Source of the DNA: a virus
Virus record (IMG/VR): IMGVR_UViG_3300025120_000620
Span: 1 to 22,344 of that record
Direction: 5' to 3' (one strand)
Length of the DNA stretch: 22,344 nt
Shown: positions 6,126 through 15,772 of the stretch, one piece after another
Numbering within the stretch: the first letter of the stretch is position 1
Layout: each line of letters opens with the position of its first letter
Program-made: the position numbers and the translations under genes
Notes under the pieces: model-generated
What the model saw: the letters and a program-made list of their open reading frames with translations, nothing else
Database searches by the model: none
Told to the model about the DNA's origin: nothing

Positions 6126-8099
6126 ATGCCGAGGCAAGTAGACTACGGAACAAATAAAAAATTAGTAAAGAAAGAGGTAAATTATCTCGGTAGAGATTTC
6201 CGTGATATAAGACAAAATCTTATAGAATTTGCAAAGAGTTACTTCCCAACAACATACAATGATTTCAATGAAGCATCACCAGGAATGATGTTTGTTGAGA
6301 TGGCAGCATATGTTGGTGATGTGTTGAATTATTATGTAGATAATCAATTCAGAGAAACACTTTTACAACACGCAGAAGAAAGAAAAAATGTATTAGCAAT
6401 TGCTCAATCATATGGATATAAACCAACATTAGCAGCACCTTCAATAGTAGAACTTACGGCTCAAGTTGATGTTCCTGCTAAAAACTTAGGTAGTGGTAAT
6501 TTTAAAGCAGACTTAGATTATGCTGGTATCGTTAGTGCAAACTCAACCGTAATGTCAACAAACGGAACAGAATTTAGTTTAATGGATGATGTTAATTTTA
6601 AAACATCAAGTTCATTAGACCCAATGAAAGTAGAAATACTACAACCAGATTCAGGTAACATTCCAACAAATTATAGATTAACTAAAAAAGTTTTAGCTAA
6701 ATCTGGAACAAGAGAAACAGAAACATTTACATTTACAGGCGCTAAAAAGTTTGACAAGATAGTTTTATCGAATGAAAAGGTAACAGAGATTGTATCGGTA
6801 ACTGATAGTGAAAATAATACATACTATCAAGTTCCTTTCTTAGCACAAGATACAGTGTTTGAGTCAGAAGAGAATACAACACTAAATGACCCAGCGTTAT
6901 CACAATATCAAAATGATACACCTTACTTATTGAGGTTAATCAAAACAGCAAGAAGATTTACAACTTATGTTCGTGATGATAATAAAATGGAGTTAAGGTT
7001 CGGTAGTGGTATTAGTGCAGACGCAGATGAAGAATTAATACCAAATCCAGATAATGTTGGTTCATCATTAGGAACTGGCATTTCAAGGTTAGACGAATCG
7101 TTTGACCCAACAAATTTCTTAAAAACACAAACATTTGGATTAGCACCATCAAACACTACATTAACTATACAATATAATTATGGTGGTAGTGTTGAGGATA
7201 ACGTTCCATCAAATGCTATTAACAGATTTAATAGGAAGACTTACACAAATAGTACAGAAAATTTAAATAGTGATACACAAGATATTTCAAATGCAACATT
7301 AGTGATATTCAATGAATCACCAAGTTCAGGTGGAGCAAGTCAAGAAACACTAACAGAGATAAAAGAAAATGCTGCAGGATACTTTAATGCACAAAACAGA
7401 GCAGTAACAAGAGCAGACTACATAACAAGAGTTTATTCCTTACCACAGAAATATGGAAACATAGCAAAAGCTTATGTTGTTCAAGATGAACAATTAGAAC
7501 TAGAAGGACAATTGGAAGTTATCGATGGAGTAGCAAAGAAAGTTAATCCAACAACCATTCCTAATCCACTAGCACTAAATATGTACTTGTTAGGGTATAC
7601 AGGAAATAAAAAATTAACTCAAGTAAACAATGCAGTAAAACAAAATTTAAAATTATATCTTTCACAATATAGAGTATTAACAGATGCGATTAATCTTAAA
7701 GATGCTTATGTAATAAACATCGGTGTTAAGTTTAATATCATAACTCGTAGAGGATTTAATAAAAATGATGTATTGTTCAGAGCAATACAACAAGTCAAGA
7801 AATTCTTTGCAACAGAAAAATGGCAAATTAATCAACCAATTATATTGAGTGACTTAGCATATCAGATTTCATTAGTTGATGGAGTAGTTTCTATTGTTCC
7901 ACCAGAAACAAACAATCCACAAAAGAATTTAATTGTTATTGAAAACAAACATTTAACAACAGACAATTATAGTGGTAATGTTTACGATATAGATTCAGCA
8001 TCAAAAGATGGAATCATATATCCATCATTAGACCCAAGTATATTTGAACTGAAATTCCCTGATATAGATATCGAGGGAAGAGTATTGGGAGATAAATAA
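6126..8099 (+). CDS. gp6: Baseplate wedge protein gp6 (baseplate J-like)
   Basis: This is a 657-aa protein, close to T4 gp6 (660 aa). The N-terminus carries the gp6/baseplate-J signature: NYLGRDFRDIRQNLIEFAKS, FNEASPGMMFVEMAAYVGDV, then LNYYVDNQFRETLLQHAEER. These are helices that dimerise gp6 around the hub. The middle is beta-rich, with RFGSGISAD near 292. The C-terminal third has the J-like segment with RAVTRADYITRVYSLPQKYG (about 421-440) and a late region with VLTDAINLKDAYVINIGVKF. It starts two bases after gp25, with GGAG 8 bases before the ATG, and its stop overlaps the next start (TAATG at 8097-8101). In the particle it forms the inner ring of the baseplate with gp7, gp25 and gp53. 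Confidence 0.92.
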   Translation: MPRQVDYGTNKKLVKKEVNYLGRDFRDIRQNLIEFAKSYFPTTYNDFNEASPGMMFVEMAAYVGDVLNYYVDNQFRETLLQHAEERKNVLAIAQSYGYKPTLAAPSIVELTAQVDVPAKNLGSGNFKADLDYAGIVSANSTVMSTNGTEFSLMDDVNFKTSSSLDPMKVEILQPDSGNIPTNYRLTKKVLAKSGTRETETFTFTGAKKFDKIVLSNEKVTEIVSVTDSENNTYYQVPFLAQDTVFESEENTTLNDPALSQYQNDTPYLLRLIKTARRFTTYVRDDNKMELRFGSGISADADEELIPNPDNVGSSLGTGISRLDESFDPTNFLKTQTFGLAPSNTTLTIQYNYGGSVEDNVPSNAINRFNRKTYTNSTENLNSDTQDISNATLVIFNESPSSGGASQETLTEIKENAAGYFNAQNRAVTRADYITRVYSLPQKYGNIAKAYVVQDEQLELEGQLEVIDGVAKKVNPTTIPNPLALNMYLLGYTGNKKLTQVNNAVKQNLKLYLSQYRVLTDAINLKDAYVINIGVKFNIITRRGFNKNDVLFRAIQQVKKFFATEKWQINQPIILSDLAYQISLVDGVVSIVPPETNNPQKNLIVIENKHLTTDNYSGNVYDIDSASKDGIIYPSLDPSIFELKFPDIDIEGRVLGDK

Positions 8100-9265
8100 T
8101 GCATTATTTTGAATTTGGAAAACGAGATACAACACTTTATTCGGGCGGAACAACATCTTCCATTAATACTGGATTAGACGAAATATTAGAAGTCAATAAA
8201 GTCGTTCAACAAAATGGTAGTATAGCAAACGTATCAAGAATCTTGATGGACTTTGACTTAGCATACATTTCAGAATCAATCCAAAGTGGTGTAATGCCAA
8301 CGGGAACAAAATTCTTTTTAAATTTATTCGACGCAACTTCAGAAGAAGTTGAAGCAGAACAAAAATTACACGTCTATATGGTAAGTGGTAGTTGGAAAGC
8401 AGGAACAGGAAAACTTGACCACAATCCAGTAACGGATGATGGAGCAAGTTATCAATATCGTAATCACGCAGCAAAAACACCTTGGGTAACAGGTTCAGTA
8501 TTGACTGAGGGTGGTACTTGGTTTACATCAAGTATTGATGCCAATCAAGAGTATGGAATTAGTTCTTCTTTCGATATTACGTTTGACAAGAAGGATGTCA
8601 GAGCAGATGTAACAGACTTGGTAAATAATTTTATTTACTCAAGTTCAGTTTATCCGAACAACGGATTTATTATCAAAAGAGAAGATAGTGGTTCTTATGG
8701 AAACAACAACGCAACAGCAAGTTTTGATTTCAATACAGGACAAGAAGGTGATTCAAGTCGTTTAGGAAATCTAAAATTCTTTTCAAGAGAAACACATACA
8801 ATATATCCACCTAAGTTGGAAGCAGTGTGGGACGATTCAGTTTGGACAACAGGAAGTTTATCACCATTAAGTTCAACAGACTTAGAAAGACTAAAAGTTT
8901 ATTTTAAAAATTTAAGACCTGAATATAAGGAAAAGTCAAAAGTAAAACTAAGAGTAGTTGGTAGAGAATTATATCCAACAACAGCTTTTGCTACAACACC
9001 TGCAGAATTGGATGTAAAATATTTACCAAGTGCATCTGCTTTTTATTCAGTTCGTGACGCAGAAACAGAGGAAGAAATAATTCCATTTGGAACAGGTTCA
9101 AAGATTAGTTGTGATTCAACAAGTAACTTCTTTAACATACAAATGGACGGACTACAAGCAGAGAGAAATTATAGATTTGCTATCAAAGTAATTAGTGGTA
9201 GTGACACTACTGATGAACAAATTAATTTCTATGATGATGAATTTGAATTTAGAGTGGTAAGATAA
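8099..9265 (+). CDS. DNRLRE-domain virion structural protein
   Basis: This 388-aa protein has an N-terminal half that fits the DNRLRE beta-sandwich pattern: RILMDFDL (about 46-53), a strand with KFFLNLFDAT, the SWKAGTGKLDHNP turn followed by GGTWF, then DVTDLVNNFI, NNGFIIKRED, and the closing LKFFSRETHTIYPPKLEAVW. DNRLRE domains are best known in secreted or cell-wall proteins. Here the protein has no signal peptide and is coupled to gp6 by TAATG, so it should be a particle component. The C-terminal half (about 250-388) is a further beta-rich region with LRPEYKEKSKVKLRVVGREL. In T4 the gene after gp6 is gp7, but I see no gp7 resemblance. A peripheral baseplate or short tail-fibre role is my inference. 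Confidence 0.7.
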   Translation: MHYFEFGKRDTTLYSGGTTSSINTGLDEILEVNKVVQQNGSIANVSRILMDFDLAYISESIQSGVMPTGTKFFLNLFDATSEEVEAEQKLHVYMVSGSWKAGTGKLDHNPVTDDGASYQYRNHAAKTPWVTGSVLTEGGTWFTSSIDANQEYGISSSFDITFDKKDVRADVTDLVNNFIYSSSVYPNNGFIIKREDSGSYGNNNATASFDFNTGQEGDSSRLGNLKFFSRETHTIYPPKLEAVWDDSVWTTGSLSPLSSTDLERLKVYFKNLRPEYKEKSKVKLRVVGRELYPTTAFATTPAELDVKYLPSASAFYSVRDAETEEEIIPFGTGSKISCDSTSNFFNIQMDGLQAERNYRFAIKVISGSDTTDEQINFYDDEFEFRVVR

Positions 9266-9266
9266 A

Positions 9267-9983
9267 ATGCCTTACTTACCATCGGACGCAAGAAAAAAAT
9301 CTGAAGAATATAATAATATTCTAAGTGGAGATGTCATAGAATATCAGAATACAATTGAAGACCTAAAGAAGTCATTAAATATATCAGGTTCAGTAGTTGA
9401 TGCGAAAGCACCACTAAGAAATTCAGAAGGAATATTACAATCATTTGAGGGTTCAATAGATGGATTATCATTAGAAGAAGATTTTCAACAAGTTCGTTTA
9501 GAAAACAAACAACAATTCTTTACAGGACAACTTGATAATAGTTTTAGTTTCTTTGGAGCAGGACAAGATAGTTCAACAACAGATTCAGAAACAGAGACAA
9601 CAAGCAACCAAATAACTACGGAAGTAATTGAGTTTCAAGCAACCATAAGAGATTATTTAATTCAAGTCATCAATGAATTTTTTAATGAAGAAAACACACC
9701 AGATATGTCGACAGATGCTTTACACGAAAAGATATTGAAATTTTTTACAGAAAACAAAAAAGATAAAAAAAATGTTAACGCTGATGGTTGGGAAGCATTT
9801 AGAATTAATACGAAAAGAAACGTTAGAGGCATAAGTGGTAAAAGACTAATTGAAATATTTAAAGATTTAAAGAATTTTCGTTATGATGAAATAGTTGAAG
9901 ACCATTTATACAGAACATTACAAGGTCAACGAATATGGTTACAACTTGGATTTCCATACATAATAGATAAGAAACTTAATTAA
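9267..9983 (+). CDS. Structural-block protein of unknown function
   Basis: This 238-aa soluble protein has three visible parts. The first is a helical, charged N-terminus (MPYLPSDARKKSEEYNNILS to about 95). The second is a Ser/Thr/Glu-rich linker around 98-116 (AGQDSSTTDSETETTSNQ). The third is a helical C-terminal domain (TIRDYLIQVINEFFNEENTP; GWEAFRINTKRNVRGISGKRL). It begins two bases after the DNRLRE gene stop, with only a weak ribosome site, so coupling is likely. I recognise no family; its fixed place within the baseplate/tail run suggests a connector or assembly factor. Confidence 0.7.
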   Translation: MPYLPSDARKKSEEYNNILSGDVIEYQNTIEDLKKSLNISGSVVDAKAPLRNSEGILQSFEGSIDGLSLEEDFQQVRLENKQQFFTGQLDNSFSFFGAGQDSSTTDSETETTSNQITTEVIEFQATIRDYLIQVINEFFNEENTPDMSTDALHEKILKFFTENKKDKKNVNADGWEAFRINTKRNVRGISGKRLIEIFKDLKNFRYDEIVEDHLYRTLQGQRIWLQLGFPYIIDKKLN

Positions 9984-9991
9984 GGGTAACA

Positions 9992-10867
9992 ATGGCTTTA
10001 GAATACGGATTCACAGACAAAGAAAAAATAAACTATTACCAACCAAGTAAAGTTTATAGTAGTTTCGGTAAAGATACTACCAATGACTATATTGCATTAT
10101 ATGTCTATGATATTAATGATACTCTGCTCGTAACAAGAATAATGGGATTGGATGAAGTTGAATTTACCAATGATGGTTCTTTTGTTGATTTGGATATTGG
10201 ACAACACTTAAGAACATTAGGTTTTAGACAAGGTGACTTTAAGGTTACTTATAAATTTTTAAGAAGATTGGCAGGTAGACCAAGAAGTATTTTTGTTAAA
10301 GATAATGGAACTATATTTAAAGGTGAAGCTGAAAGAAAAATAATTAACGGAGAAATAAGATACTTTCAAAAAACATCTGATGAACAAAAATCAAATTCAG
10401 AACCTATGGAAGTATTTATTAAAGAACAAAAATATATAATTTCTCAAACTTCACCTGACAAAACAGAATTAAATATTACAACTGACAACTTAGTTACGAA
10501 TGCAGAATATTTAACCGACTTTAAAGAAATGAATGCTATGATTGAATATAGTGCAATTGAAGCAGATAACTCTGGATTAATTAAATTTGACTCAAAAGAC
10601 CAAAATGTTTTAGAGTTTGATATCAATTCAAAGGATAGAGGATTCACACAAAATATGGTAGGTGGACAAATTATTATACCAAGTCTATACAAGATTACAG
10701 GTAATGAAGATACAACAAATGAAGATACTTCACCACCACAACAAGACCCAATTACTGAAGATGAATATAGAGAATTAACACAGGAAGAGTTAATTGAATT
10801 AGCTTCACAAGGTGATGAAATAGCAGATATGACACTTCAAGAACAAGCGGCAGACGAACAATACTAA
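9992..10867 (+). CDS. Tail/baseplate structural protein of unknown family
   Basis: This is a 291-aa protein. Residues 1-110 are beta-rich (YYQPSKVYSSFGKDTTNDYI; IALYVYDINDTLLVTRIMGL; FVDLDIGQHLRTLGFRQGDF; KVTYKFLRRLAGRPRSIFV), with the look of an Ig-like or beta-sandwich structural module. The middle repeats this type of strand pattern. The C-terminal ~50 residues are very acidic, rich in Glu/Asp/Thr/Gln (TNEDTSPPQQDPITEDEYRE). No signal peptide or membrane segment. It has a ribosome site (AAGGGTAAC just before the ATG), and its TAA overlaps the ATG of the giant 1369-aa gene (TAATG at 10865-10869), which suggests 1:1 production. The acidic tail could be a partner-binding arm. The family is not recognised. 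Confidence 0.7.
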   Translation: MALEYGFTDKEKINYYQPSKVYSSFGKDTTNDYIALYVYDINDTLLVTRIMGLDEVEFTNDGSFVDLDIGQHLRTLGFRQGDFKVTYKFLRRLAGRPRSIFVKDNGTIFKGEAERKIINGEIRYFQKTSDEQKSNSEPMEVFIKEQKYIISQTSPDKTELNITTDNLVTNAEYLTDFKEMNAMIEYSAIEADNSGLIKFDSKDQNVLEFDINSKDRGFTQNMVGGQIIIPSLYKITGNEDTTNEDTSPPQQDPITEDEYRELTQEELIELASQGDEIADMTLQEQAADEQY

Positions 10868-13800
10868 TGGCTAGAACAAGAACAGAAGAAAGAATGGGAG
10901 AAACTTACGGAGAAGCATCCGAAGGACGTAGCTCAAGAAAAAATCAAGCGACTTCTAATAGAGCGCCATCAGGCGGTGGTGCACCACGTTTACCCAAACA
11001 ACCTAAGATAGAACAAATAACTGAGGAGAAGGATACTTCACAGCCAGGTAATGCCGCAGCAAATATTGCAGCAGCATACACACCAAAACCACCAAAAGCT
11101 GTAACTGAAGCAGAAGTAAAGTCTGAAATAGTAGCAGTATGTTTGAGGGGACAACCAACACCATCACCAATTAAACCATTGGTTATTCCAGCACCAGCAA
11201 TTTTACCACCAACAGTAATTCCAGAAAAATCTACCAAGGATATAGGTGTTCAAACACCAATGCAAATAAGGTCAGAAACAAATTTAAGACCCGACGGAGT
11301 AACAGAAATTCTTGGACCAGGCGGAGTAGTATTGGAAGAAATCGGTGGAGATGGAAGAGTTCTCGTTGACCCAATAAAAGATGTAGGATTTGACCCAAAA
11401 GACCCACCACCAGCTATTCAAGCACTTAGAGAAGATTTTGCAGAACACGTAGCAACAGGTAAAGATGAGGCAGGAGAAGTATTTGAGGCAAAGCCAGACA
11501 CAAAGAAAGCTTTAAAGAAAGCTGGATTAGAAAGATTTATTCCTAAAGTTCCTAAAAAAGTTATTGAATCCACTACTGAAAATGAAGGTGGTCAAAAAGG
11601 TGGTACGGCAAAAGAAAAAATTATAACCACGACTCAGGCACAAGTAAAATTAACACCAAGAGATTATGTAGCAACAATTACAGAAGTCTTAGATAGTAAT
11701 CGTGTTCGTGTTTCGTTATCATATAATGATGGAGTAAATCAATATCAACATAAGGGTGATGATGAAGTAGCAAAGAAATTTAAAAACTTCCGAGTCAATT
11801 ATATAAATAATAATATTGAACGATACAAAACCTATATGGTAAAAGATAATCAATATTATTTAATTACAAATGAAGAACTTGGAGCAAGTGGTAAAGAAAG
11901 ATTTGTTAAATTAAAACAACCACTACAAGGTACAGATGTAGATGATAAAGTTTTATTTGTAGAAAAAAGACTGCCAGACTATAAGGATATCGTTACATTA
12001 AATCCATTTGTAGAAGCAGAAGACAGCAGTATATTTTTAAGAATACCAAATTTAAATTCAGTTGATAATCCAATTGACTTTCAAGGAACTAATTATAAAA
12101 GTCACGATGGGTTGTTAAGTAATAAAGATGATGACGCAAGAGATATTGAAAGATTATTAACATCGGGTAGTTTATTAGATGTTCAACCAAATATTGATTA
12201 TCAAAAAACAACAACTGATTTATCAATAGAAAACGATGATACAGGTTTTGGAAACTTTGTTCATTTCTCAAATGCAGAAAGAAGACTTATTAATTTTAAA
12301 GAAAAATTAACATTGATTGAAAGTCATAGTGCAGCTAGTGCTTCATTAACAACAATATCAAGTTCTGCTAACACAAGATTAGATTTACAAAGAAAGAAAC
12401 AACGAGTGATTAATTCGTTTGACCCATATGAACATTATTTATATTTTGAAAGTTCATCTTACGTGAGTTCATCAGACGGACAATTCCACGATACAGCTTG
12501 GCCTAAATCAAATTCATCTTCACCATTTACATTACAATCAACAGGAGATGCTTCAAGTTGGTACAACTCTATGATATCAAGTGCTTCTTCTTATGACCAA
12601 GGAAATATGAATTCATTGAGAAATTCATTACCATTACACATTAATCAAGATACTGAAAATAATGTATTCTTAGAATTTATGGATATGGTCGGACAACAAT
12701 TTGATGAGATATGGACTTACACAAAATCCATTACGGATGTTAATATAAGGGTAGAAAAGTTATCAGAGGGTATATCAAAAGATGTAGCACAAAATTATGC
12801 ACGAGCACTTGGATTAAACTTAACAAGTGGAAATGATTTGGTAAATTTACCTGAATATCTATTGGGTAATGATGTTGATGGAACTTCAGTATTTGAATCA
12901 CCACAAGAAGCCGTAACCGAAGAAATTTGGAAAAGGATATTAGCAAACTTACCTTTCTTTATTAAATCAAAAGGAACGGAAAGAGCATTAAAAGGATTAT
13001 TAAATTGTTATGGTATACCGAGTTCAATATTACGAGTAAGAGAATATGGTGGACCAGATAAGGGAACACGAGTTAATTATGAAATTAAAAGAAAGTTTAC
13101 ACGAGCAACAGACTTTAGGTCTTCTCAATTTGTTAAATCACATTGGAAAACAGCCGCAGACGGACAAGTTCCTGATACGATAGAAGTTAGATTTAGAACA
13201 CCTAAATCACAAGACCAAGTCATATTACAAAAAGATAATGACTTTGCTATTTCATTACAAGACAATGGTTCAACAGATGATTATGGATTTTTAAGATTCG
13301 AAATAAGTGGTTCAGACCAAGTGTATGACCAATTTATAACTTCATCGACATTACCATTTTATAACGATGACTTCTGGTCAGTAATGTTAACAAGAAAAGA
13401 TACAAGTGGAAATGAAGTTACCGATGATAAGATATTAAGTCAAAGTATTTATGAATTAACAACAAAACAATATGATTCAACAAGACAAAGAATTTTATAC
13501 CAATCAAGTGAAAGTTTACAAACACACACTTCAAGTTTAGCAACTGATGTAAACAACATAACAGGTAGCCAATTAAATGCAGCATACACATCAAGTGGAC
13601 ACATTTATCTTGGTGGTAGTGGTAGCGCATTTGGTGCTAACACATTTACAGGTTCATTAATGGAGTTTCGTGTGTGGTCAGAACCATTGAGTGCAAGTGT
13701 ATTCAACAATCACGTTAGAGCACCAAAGTCATATAACGGAAATAGTATTTCATCATCATACGATGACTTATTAGTTCGTTATGAATTAAATGACAACAAG

Positions 13801-14976
13801 AATTTACAATCATCACCAACCTTTTCAAACTCTGCACATTTAAAAACATATGAGTTAGGAACTTCTGGTAGTGATGTTAATGGGTTTACGGGTAATTTCT
13901 CAAGAACATTAGTAGACCAAGAAAAATTAAGAGTACCAGATATTGGTGGTGTTCGTAGAAATGCTACGAAAGTTAGAATCGAGGACTCGATTTTGACAGG
14001 AAACTTGAATCGTAATAAACCAGTACAAAAATCATCACAAGATTTTGCACCAATAGATAGTAATAAACTTGGTATTTATTTTGCACCAACTGATGTAGTG
14101 AACGAAGACATAATGTATAGTGTAGCAGACTTTGACTTTGATGATTTTATTGGTGACCCAAGAGATGAATTTAGAGTAAATTATCCAGAATTAAGAAGTG
14201 TTCGAAGAGAATATTTTAAACGATATACGAATACAAATAACTTCTTTGATTATTTAAGAATACTAAGTTTCTACGACTCAAGTGTATTTACACAAGTAAA
14301 GAATTTAGTTCCTGCCAGAGCAAAAGCTTCAGTCGGTGTGTTGATTGAACCAACTATTTTAGAAAGAAGTAAACAGATTGTTGGAGATAGACCTGAATTT
14401 GATAATCGTTATTTTGAAAATGCAGGACACTTTGGTGAGGGAATAAAGGTAACAAGATATATAACAGGTTCAGCTGATAATTATTTCGAAACAAGTGGTG
14501 AATACAATACATACAATGGTGAAATTAATTTAAATAATAGTACAGGTTCATCATTAGGATTTTTAAATCAACGCTCTTTAATGGTGTTGGACGCATTAGA
14601 CCCACGAAGTGAATTTGGTTCATTATACGCAACAGCAAGTGTTTCTCGAGGAACAAGTAATAAAATATTTACAGAAACATTACAACCAAATTTAACGGCA
14701 TCAAGAGCAGCAGAAAATAATCAAGAAGAAGTATTCTTTTATTCAAGTTCATTGAGTGCTTCAATAGGAGAGTCGGTAGCATATAGTTCATCATTTATAA
14801 CAAGTGATTTACAGAGTATTGCATATGATTCACCGCTATTTAGAACATTTTACCTCGGAACAAAACTTACAAGAGATAACACAATAGATGGAAAAGAACC
14901 TATTGAGATTAACCAAGTATCACCAACAACAATAGTGACACAAGATTCAGACATAACTAAACTAAGAACGGATTAA
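10867..14976 (+). CDS. Giant tail protein with LamG/concanavalin-like domain
   Basis: At 1369 aa this is the largest gene in the window. Residues 1-130 are low-complexity (Gly/Ala/Pro/Lys/Glu-rich, with PSGGGAPRLPKQPK). Residues about 255-520 form a mixed domain with VRVSLSYNDG. Residues about 600-730 are helical and include ILANLPFFIKSKGTERALKG then LLNCYGIPSSILRVREYGG, a block I associate with large tail/baseplate proteins of marine T4-like phages. Residues about 755-950 form a LamG-type lectin-like sandwich (TIEVRFRTPKSQDQVILQKD; GHIYLGGSGSAFGANTFTGS; LMEFRVWSEPLSASVFNNHV). The C-terminal ~400 residues are beta-rich, Ser/Thr/Asn-heavy and fibre-like. There is no signal peptide. It may bridge the baseplate to host-binding fibres, with the LamG domain binding a surface glycan; that is inference. 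It is translationally coupled to the preceding gene. Confidence 0.8.
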   Translation: MARTRTEERMGETYGEASEGRSSRKNQATSNRAPSGGGAPRLPKQPKIEQITEEKDTSQPGNAAANIAAAYTPKPPKAVTEAEVKSEIVAVCLRGQPTPSPIKPLVIPAPAILPPTVIPEKSTKDIGVQTPMQIRSETNLRPDGVTEILGPGGVVLEEIGGDGRVLVDPIKDVGFDPKDPPPAIQALREDFAEHVATGKDEAGEVFEAKPDTKKALKKAGLERFIPKVPKKVIESTTENEGGQKGGTAKEKIITTTQAQVKLTPRDYVATITEVLDSNRVRVSLSYNDGVNQYQHKGDDEVAKKFKNFRVNYINNNIERYKTYMVKDNQYYLITNEELGASGKERFVKLKQPLQGTDVDDKVLFVEKRLPDYKDIVTLNPFVEAEDSSIFLRIPNLNSVDNPIDFQGTNYKSHDGLLSNKDDDARDIERLLTSGSLLDVQPNIDYQKTTTDLSIENDDTGFGNFVHFSNAERRLINFKEKLTLIESHSAASASLTTISSSANTRLDLQRKKQRVINSFDPYEHYLYFESSSYVSSSDGQFHDTAWPKSNSSSPFTLQSTGDASSWYNSMISSASSYDQGNMNSLRNSLPLHINQDTENNVFLEFMDMVGQQFDEIWTYTKSITDVNIRVEKLSEGISKDVAQNYARALGLNLTSGNDLVNLPEYLLGNDVDGTSVFESPQEAVTEEIWKRILANLPFFIKSKGTERALKGLLNCYGIPSSILRVREYGGPDKGTRVNYEIKRKFTRATDFRSSQFVKSHWKTAADGQVPDTIEVRFRTPKSQDQVILQKDNDFAISLQDNGSTDDYGFLRFEISGSDQVYDQFITSSTLPFYNDDFWSVMLTRKDTSGNEVTDDKILSQSIYELTTKQYDSTRQRILYQSSESLQTHTSSLATDVNNITGSQLNAAYTSSGHIYLGGSGSAFGANTFTGSLMEFRVWSEPLSASVFNNHVRAPKSYNGNSISSSYDDLLVRYELNDNKNLQSSPTFSNSAHLKTYELGTSGSDVNGFTGNFSRTLVDQEKLRVPDIGGVRRNATKVRIEDSILTGNLNRNKPVQKSSQDFAPIDSNKLGIYFAPTDVVNEDIMYSVADFDFDDFIGDPRDEFRVNYPELRSVRREYFKRYTNTNNFFDYLRILSFYDSSVFTQVKNLVPARAKASVGVLIEPTILERSKQIVGDRPEFDNRYFENAGHFGEGIKVTRYITGSADNYFETSGEYNTYNGEINLNNSTGSSLGFLNQRSLMVLDALDPRSEFGSLYATASVSRGTSNKIFTETLQPNLTASRAAENNQEEVFFYSSSLSASIGESVAYSSSFITSDLQSIAYDSPLFRTFYLGTKLTRDNTIDGKEPIEINQVSPTTIVTQDSDITKLRTD

Positions 14977-14999
14977 AACTAATGGAAAATTTAACTTTC

Positions 15000-15011
15000 T
15001 TATATTTATTA
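15000..15011 (+). promoter_or_regulatory. Recurrent AT motif TTATATTTATTA upstream of a tail gene
   Basis: This 12-mer lies in the 78-base spacer before the gene at 15055 and recurs exactly at 17822-17833, before the T9SS cargo gene. A shorter related form (TATTTATTA, 3092-3100) lies before the gene at 3134. All three are in the few spacers where coupling is broken. They might be phage promoter elements. In such AT-rich DNA the evidence is modest. Confidence 0.35.
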
Positions 15012-15054
15012 GAGAACAAGAATAGTTATATAATTTCCACAGGAGCAAAATAAA

Positions 15055-15762
15055 ATGGGATTTTTAGACAATACGAGTATAACAGTAGACGCAATTTTGA
15101 CCAAGAAAGGTCGTGAACTTTTGGCAAGAGGGCAGAACGAATTTAAAATAACAAAATTTGCATTAGCAGATGACGAGGTTGATTATAACCTTTACGATAC
15201 AACACACCCAAATGGGTCAAACTTTTATGGGGCAGTGATTGAAAATATGCCTTTATTAGAAGCGTTCGTAGATGAGAATCAGCTAATGAGATATAAATTG
15301 ACAACACTTCCAAAGGAAACAGCAAAACTTCCTATATTGGAATTACCTTCACCTTCATTGACTTTCAATGGAGCAGGACAAACTCAAACCATTACACCAA
15401 ACACTCGTAATGGTATTGATACATCATACATATTCATATTACAGAACGCAGAAATAGCAAATATTTCACCAGTAGGTGTCGCAGTTTCTAGCACATCCCA
15501 ACAAGCTAAACAAATAGCAAAAACGGGTGGAGTTCTTCAAGAAGAGTTTGATACATTTCCAAAAGCTGGTGGAACAACAACTCCAGTATTTATGAATGAA
15601 GGAGAAAGAAAACGCTCAATCACAATTACTGCTAAGTCAGTTAACTTGATATCAAGGTCAATAACAGCACAAACTTCAACAAATATAACGGTAGTAGGTA
15701 ATAATTCAGGTGCACAATTTACCTTACCAATAACCGTTAAAGCAGACCCAAGTAAAGTATAA
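15055..15762 (+). CDS. Phage tail structural protein with Ig-like C-terminus
   Basis: This is a 235-aa protein. The N-terminal ~80 residues (GFLDNTSITVDAILTKKGRE; LLARGQNEFKITKFALADDE) are a distinct block I associate with tail proteins of marine T4-like phages: a short helix carrying KKGRELLARG, then strands and an acidic loop. Residues about 95-230 look like one or two beta-sandwich (Ig-like) repeats, ending in AQFTLPITVKADPSKV. It has a strong AGGAG ribosome site 9 bases before the ATG, breaking the coupling chain, so it may be expressed at a different level. It probably assembles in the distal tail or a fibre base. Role inferred from position and composition. Confidence 0.75.
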   Translation: MGFLDNTSITVDAILTKKGRELLARGQNEFKITKFALADDEVDYNLYDTTHPNGSNFYGAVIENMPLLEAFVDENQLMRYKLTTLPKETAKLPILELPSPSLTFNGAGQTQTITPNTRNGIDTSYIFILQNAEIANISPVGVAVSSTSQQAKQIAKTGGVLQEEFDTFPKAGGTTTPVFMNEGERKRSITITAKSVNLISRSITAQTSTNITVVGNNSGAQFTLPITVKADPSKV

Positions 15763-15772
15763 GGAGTAATTA

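Noticed and set aside
8092-8098. ATAAATA at the end of gp6 as a late promoter
   Set aside because: It is only the last codons of gp6 (GDK-stop) and lies directly at the next start, leaving no room for a transcript leader.
8193-8480. 95-codon minus-strand frame with Leu-rich hydrophobic product inside the DNRLRE gene
   Set aside because: The Leu richness comes from the complement of Asn/Lys/Glu codons. No start signal is visible and the sense gene is clear.
10944-11237. 97-codon minus-strand frame inside the giant tail gene
   Set aside because: It mirrors the Pro/Ala/Gly-rich low-complexity head of the sense gene and has no start signal.
13610-13640. GGTGGTAGTGGTAG-type short repeats as regulatory repeats
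   Set aside because: They encode Gly/Ser-rich stretches within tail proteins (e.g. LGGSGSA) and recur in several structural genes through codon preference.
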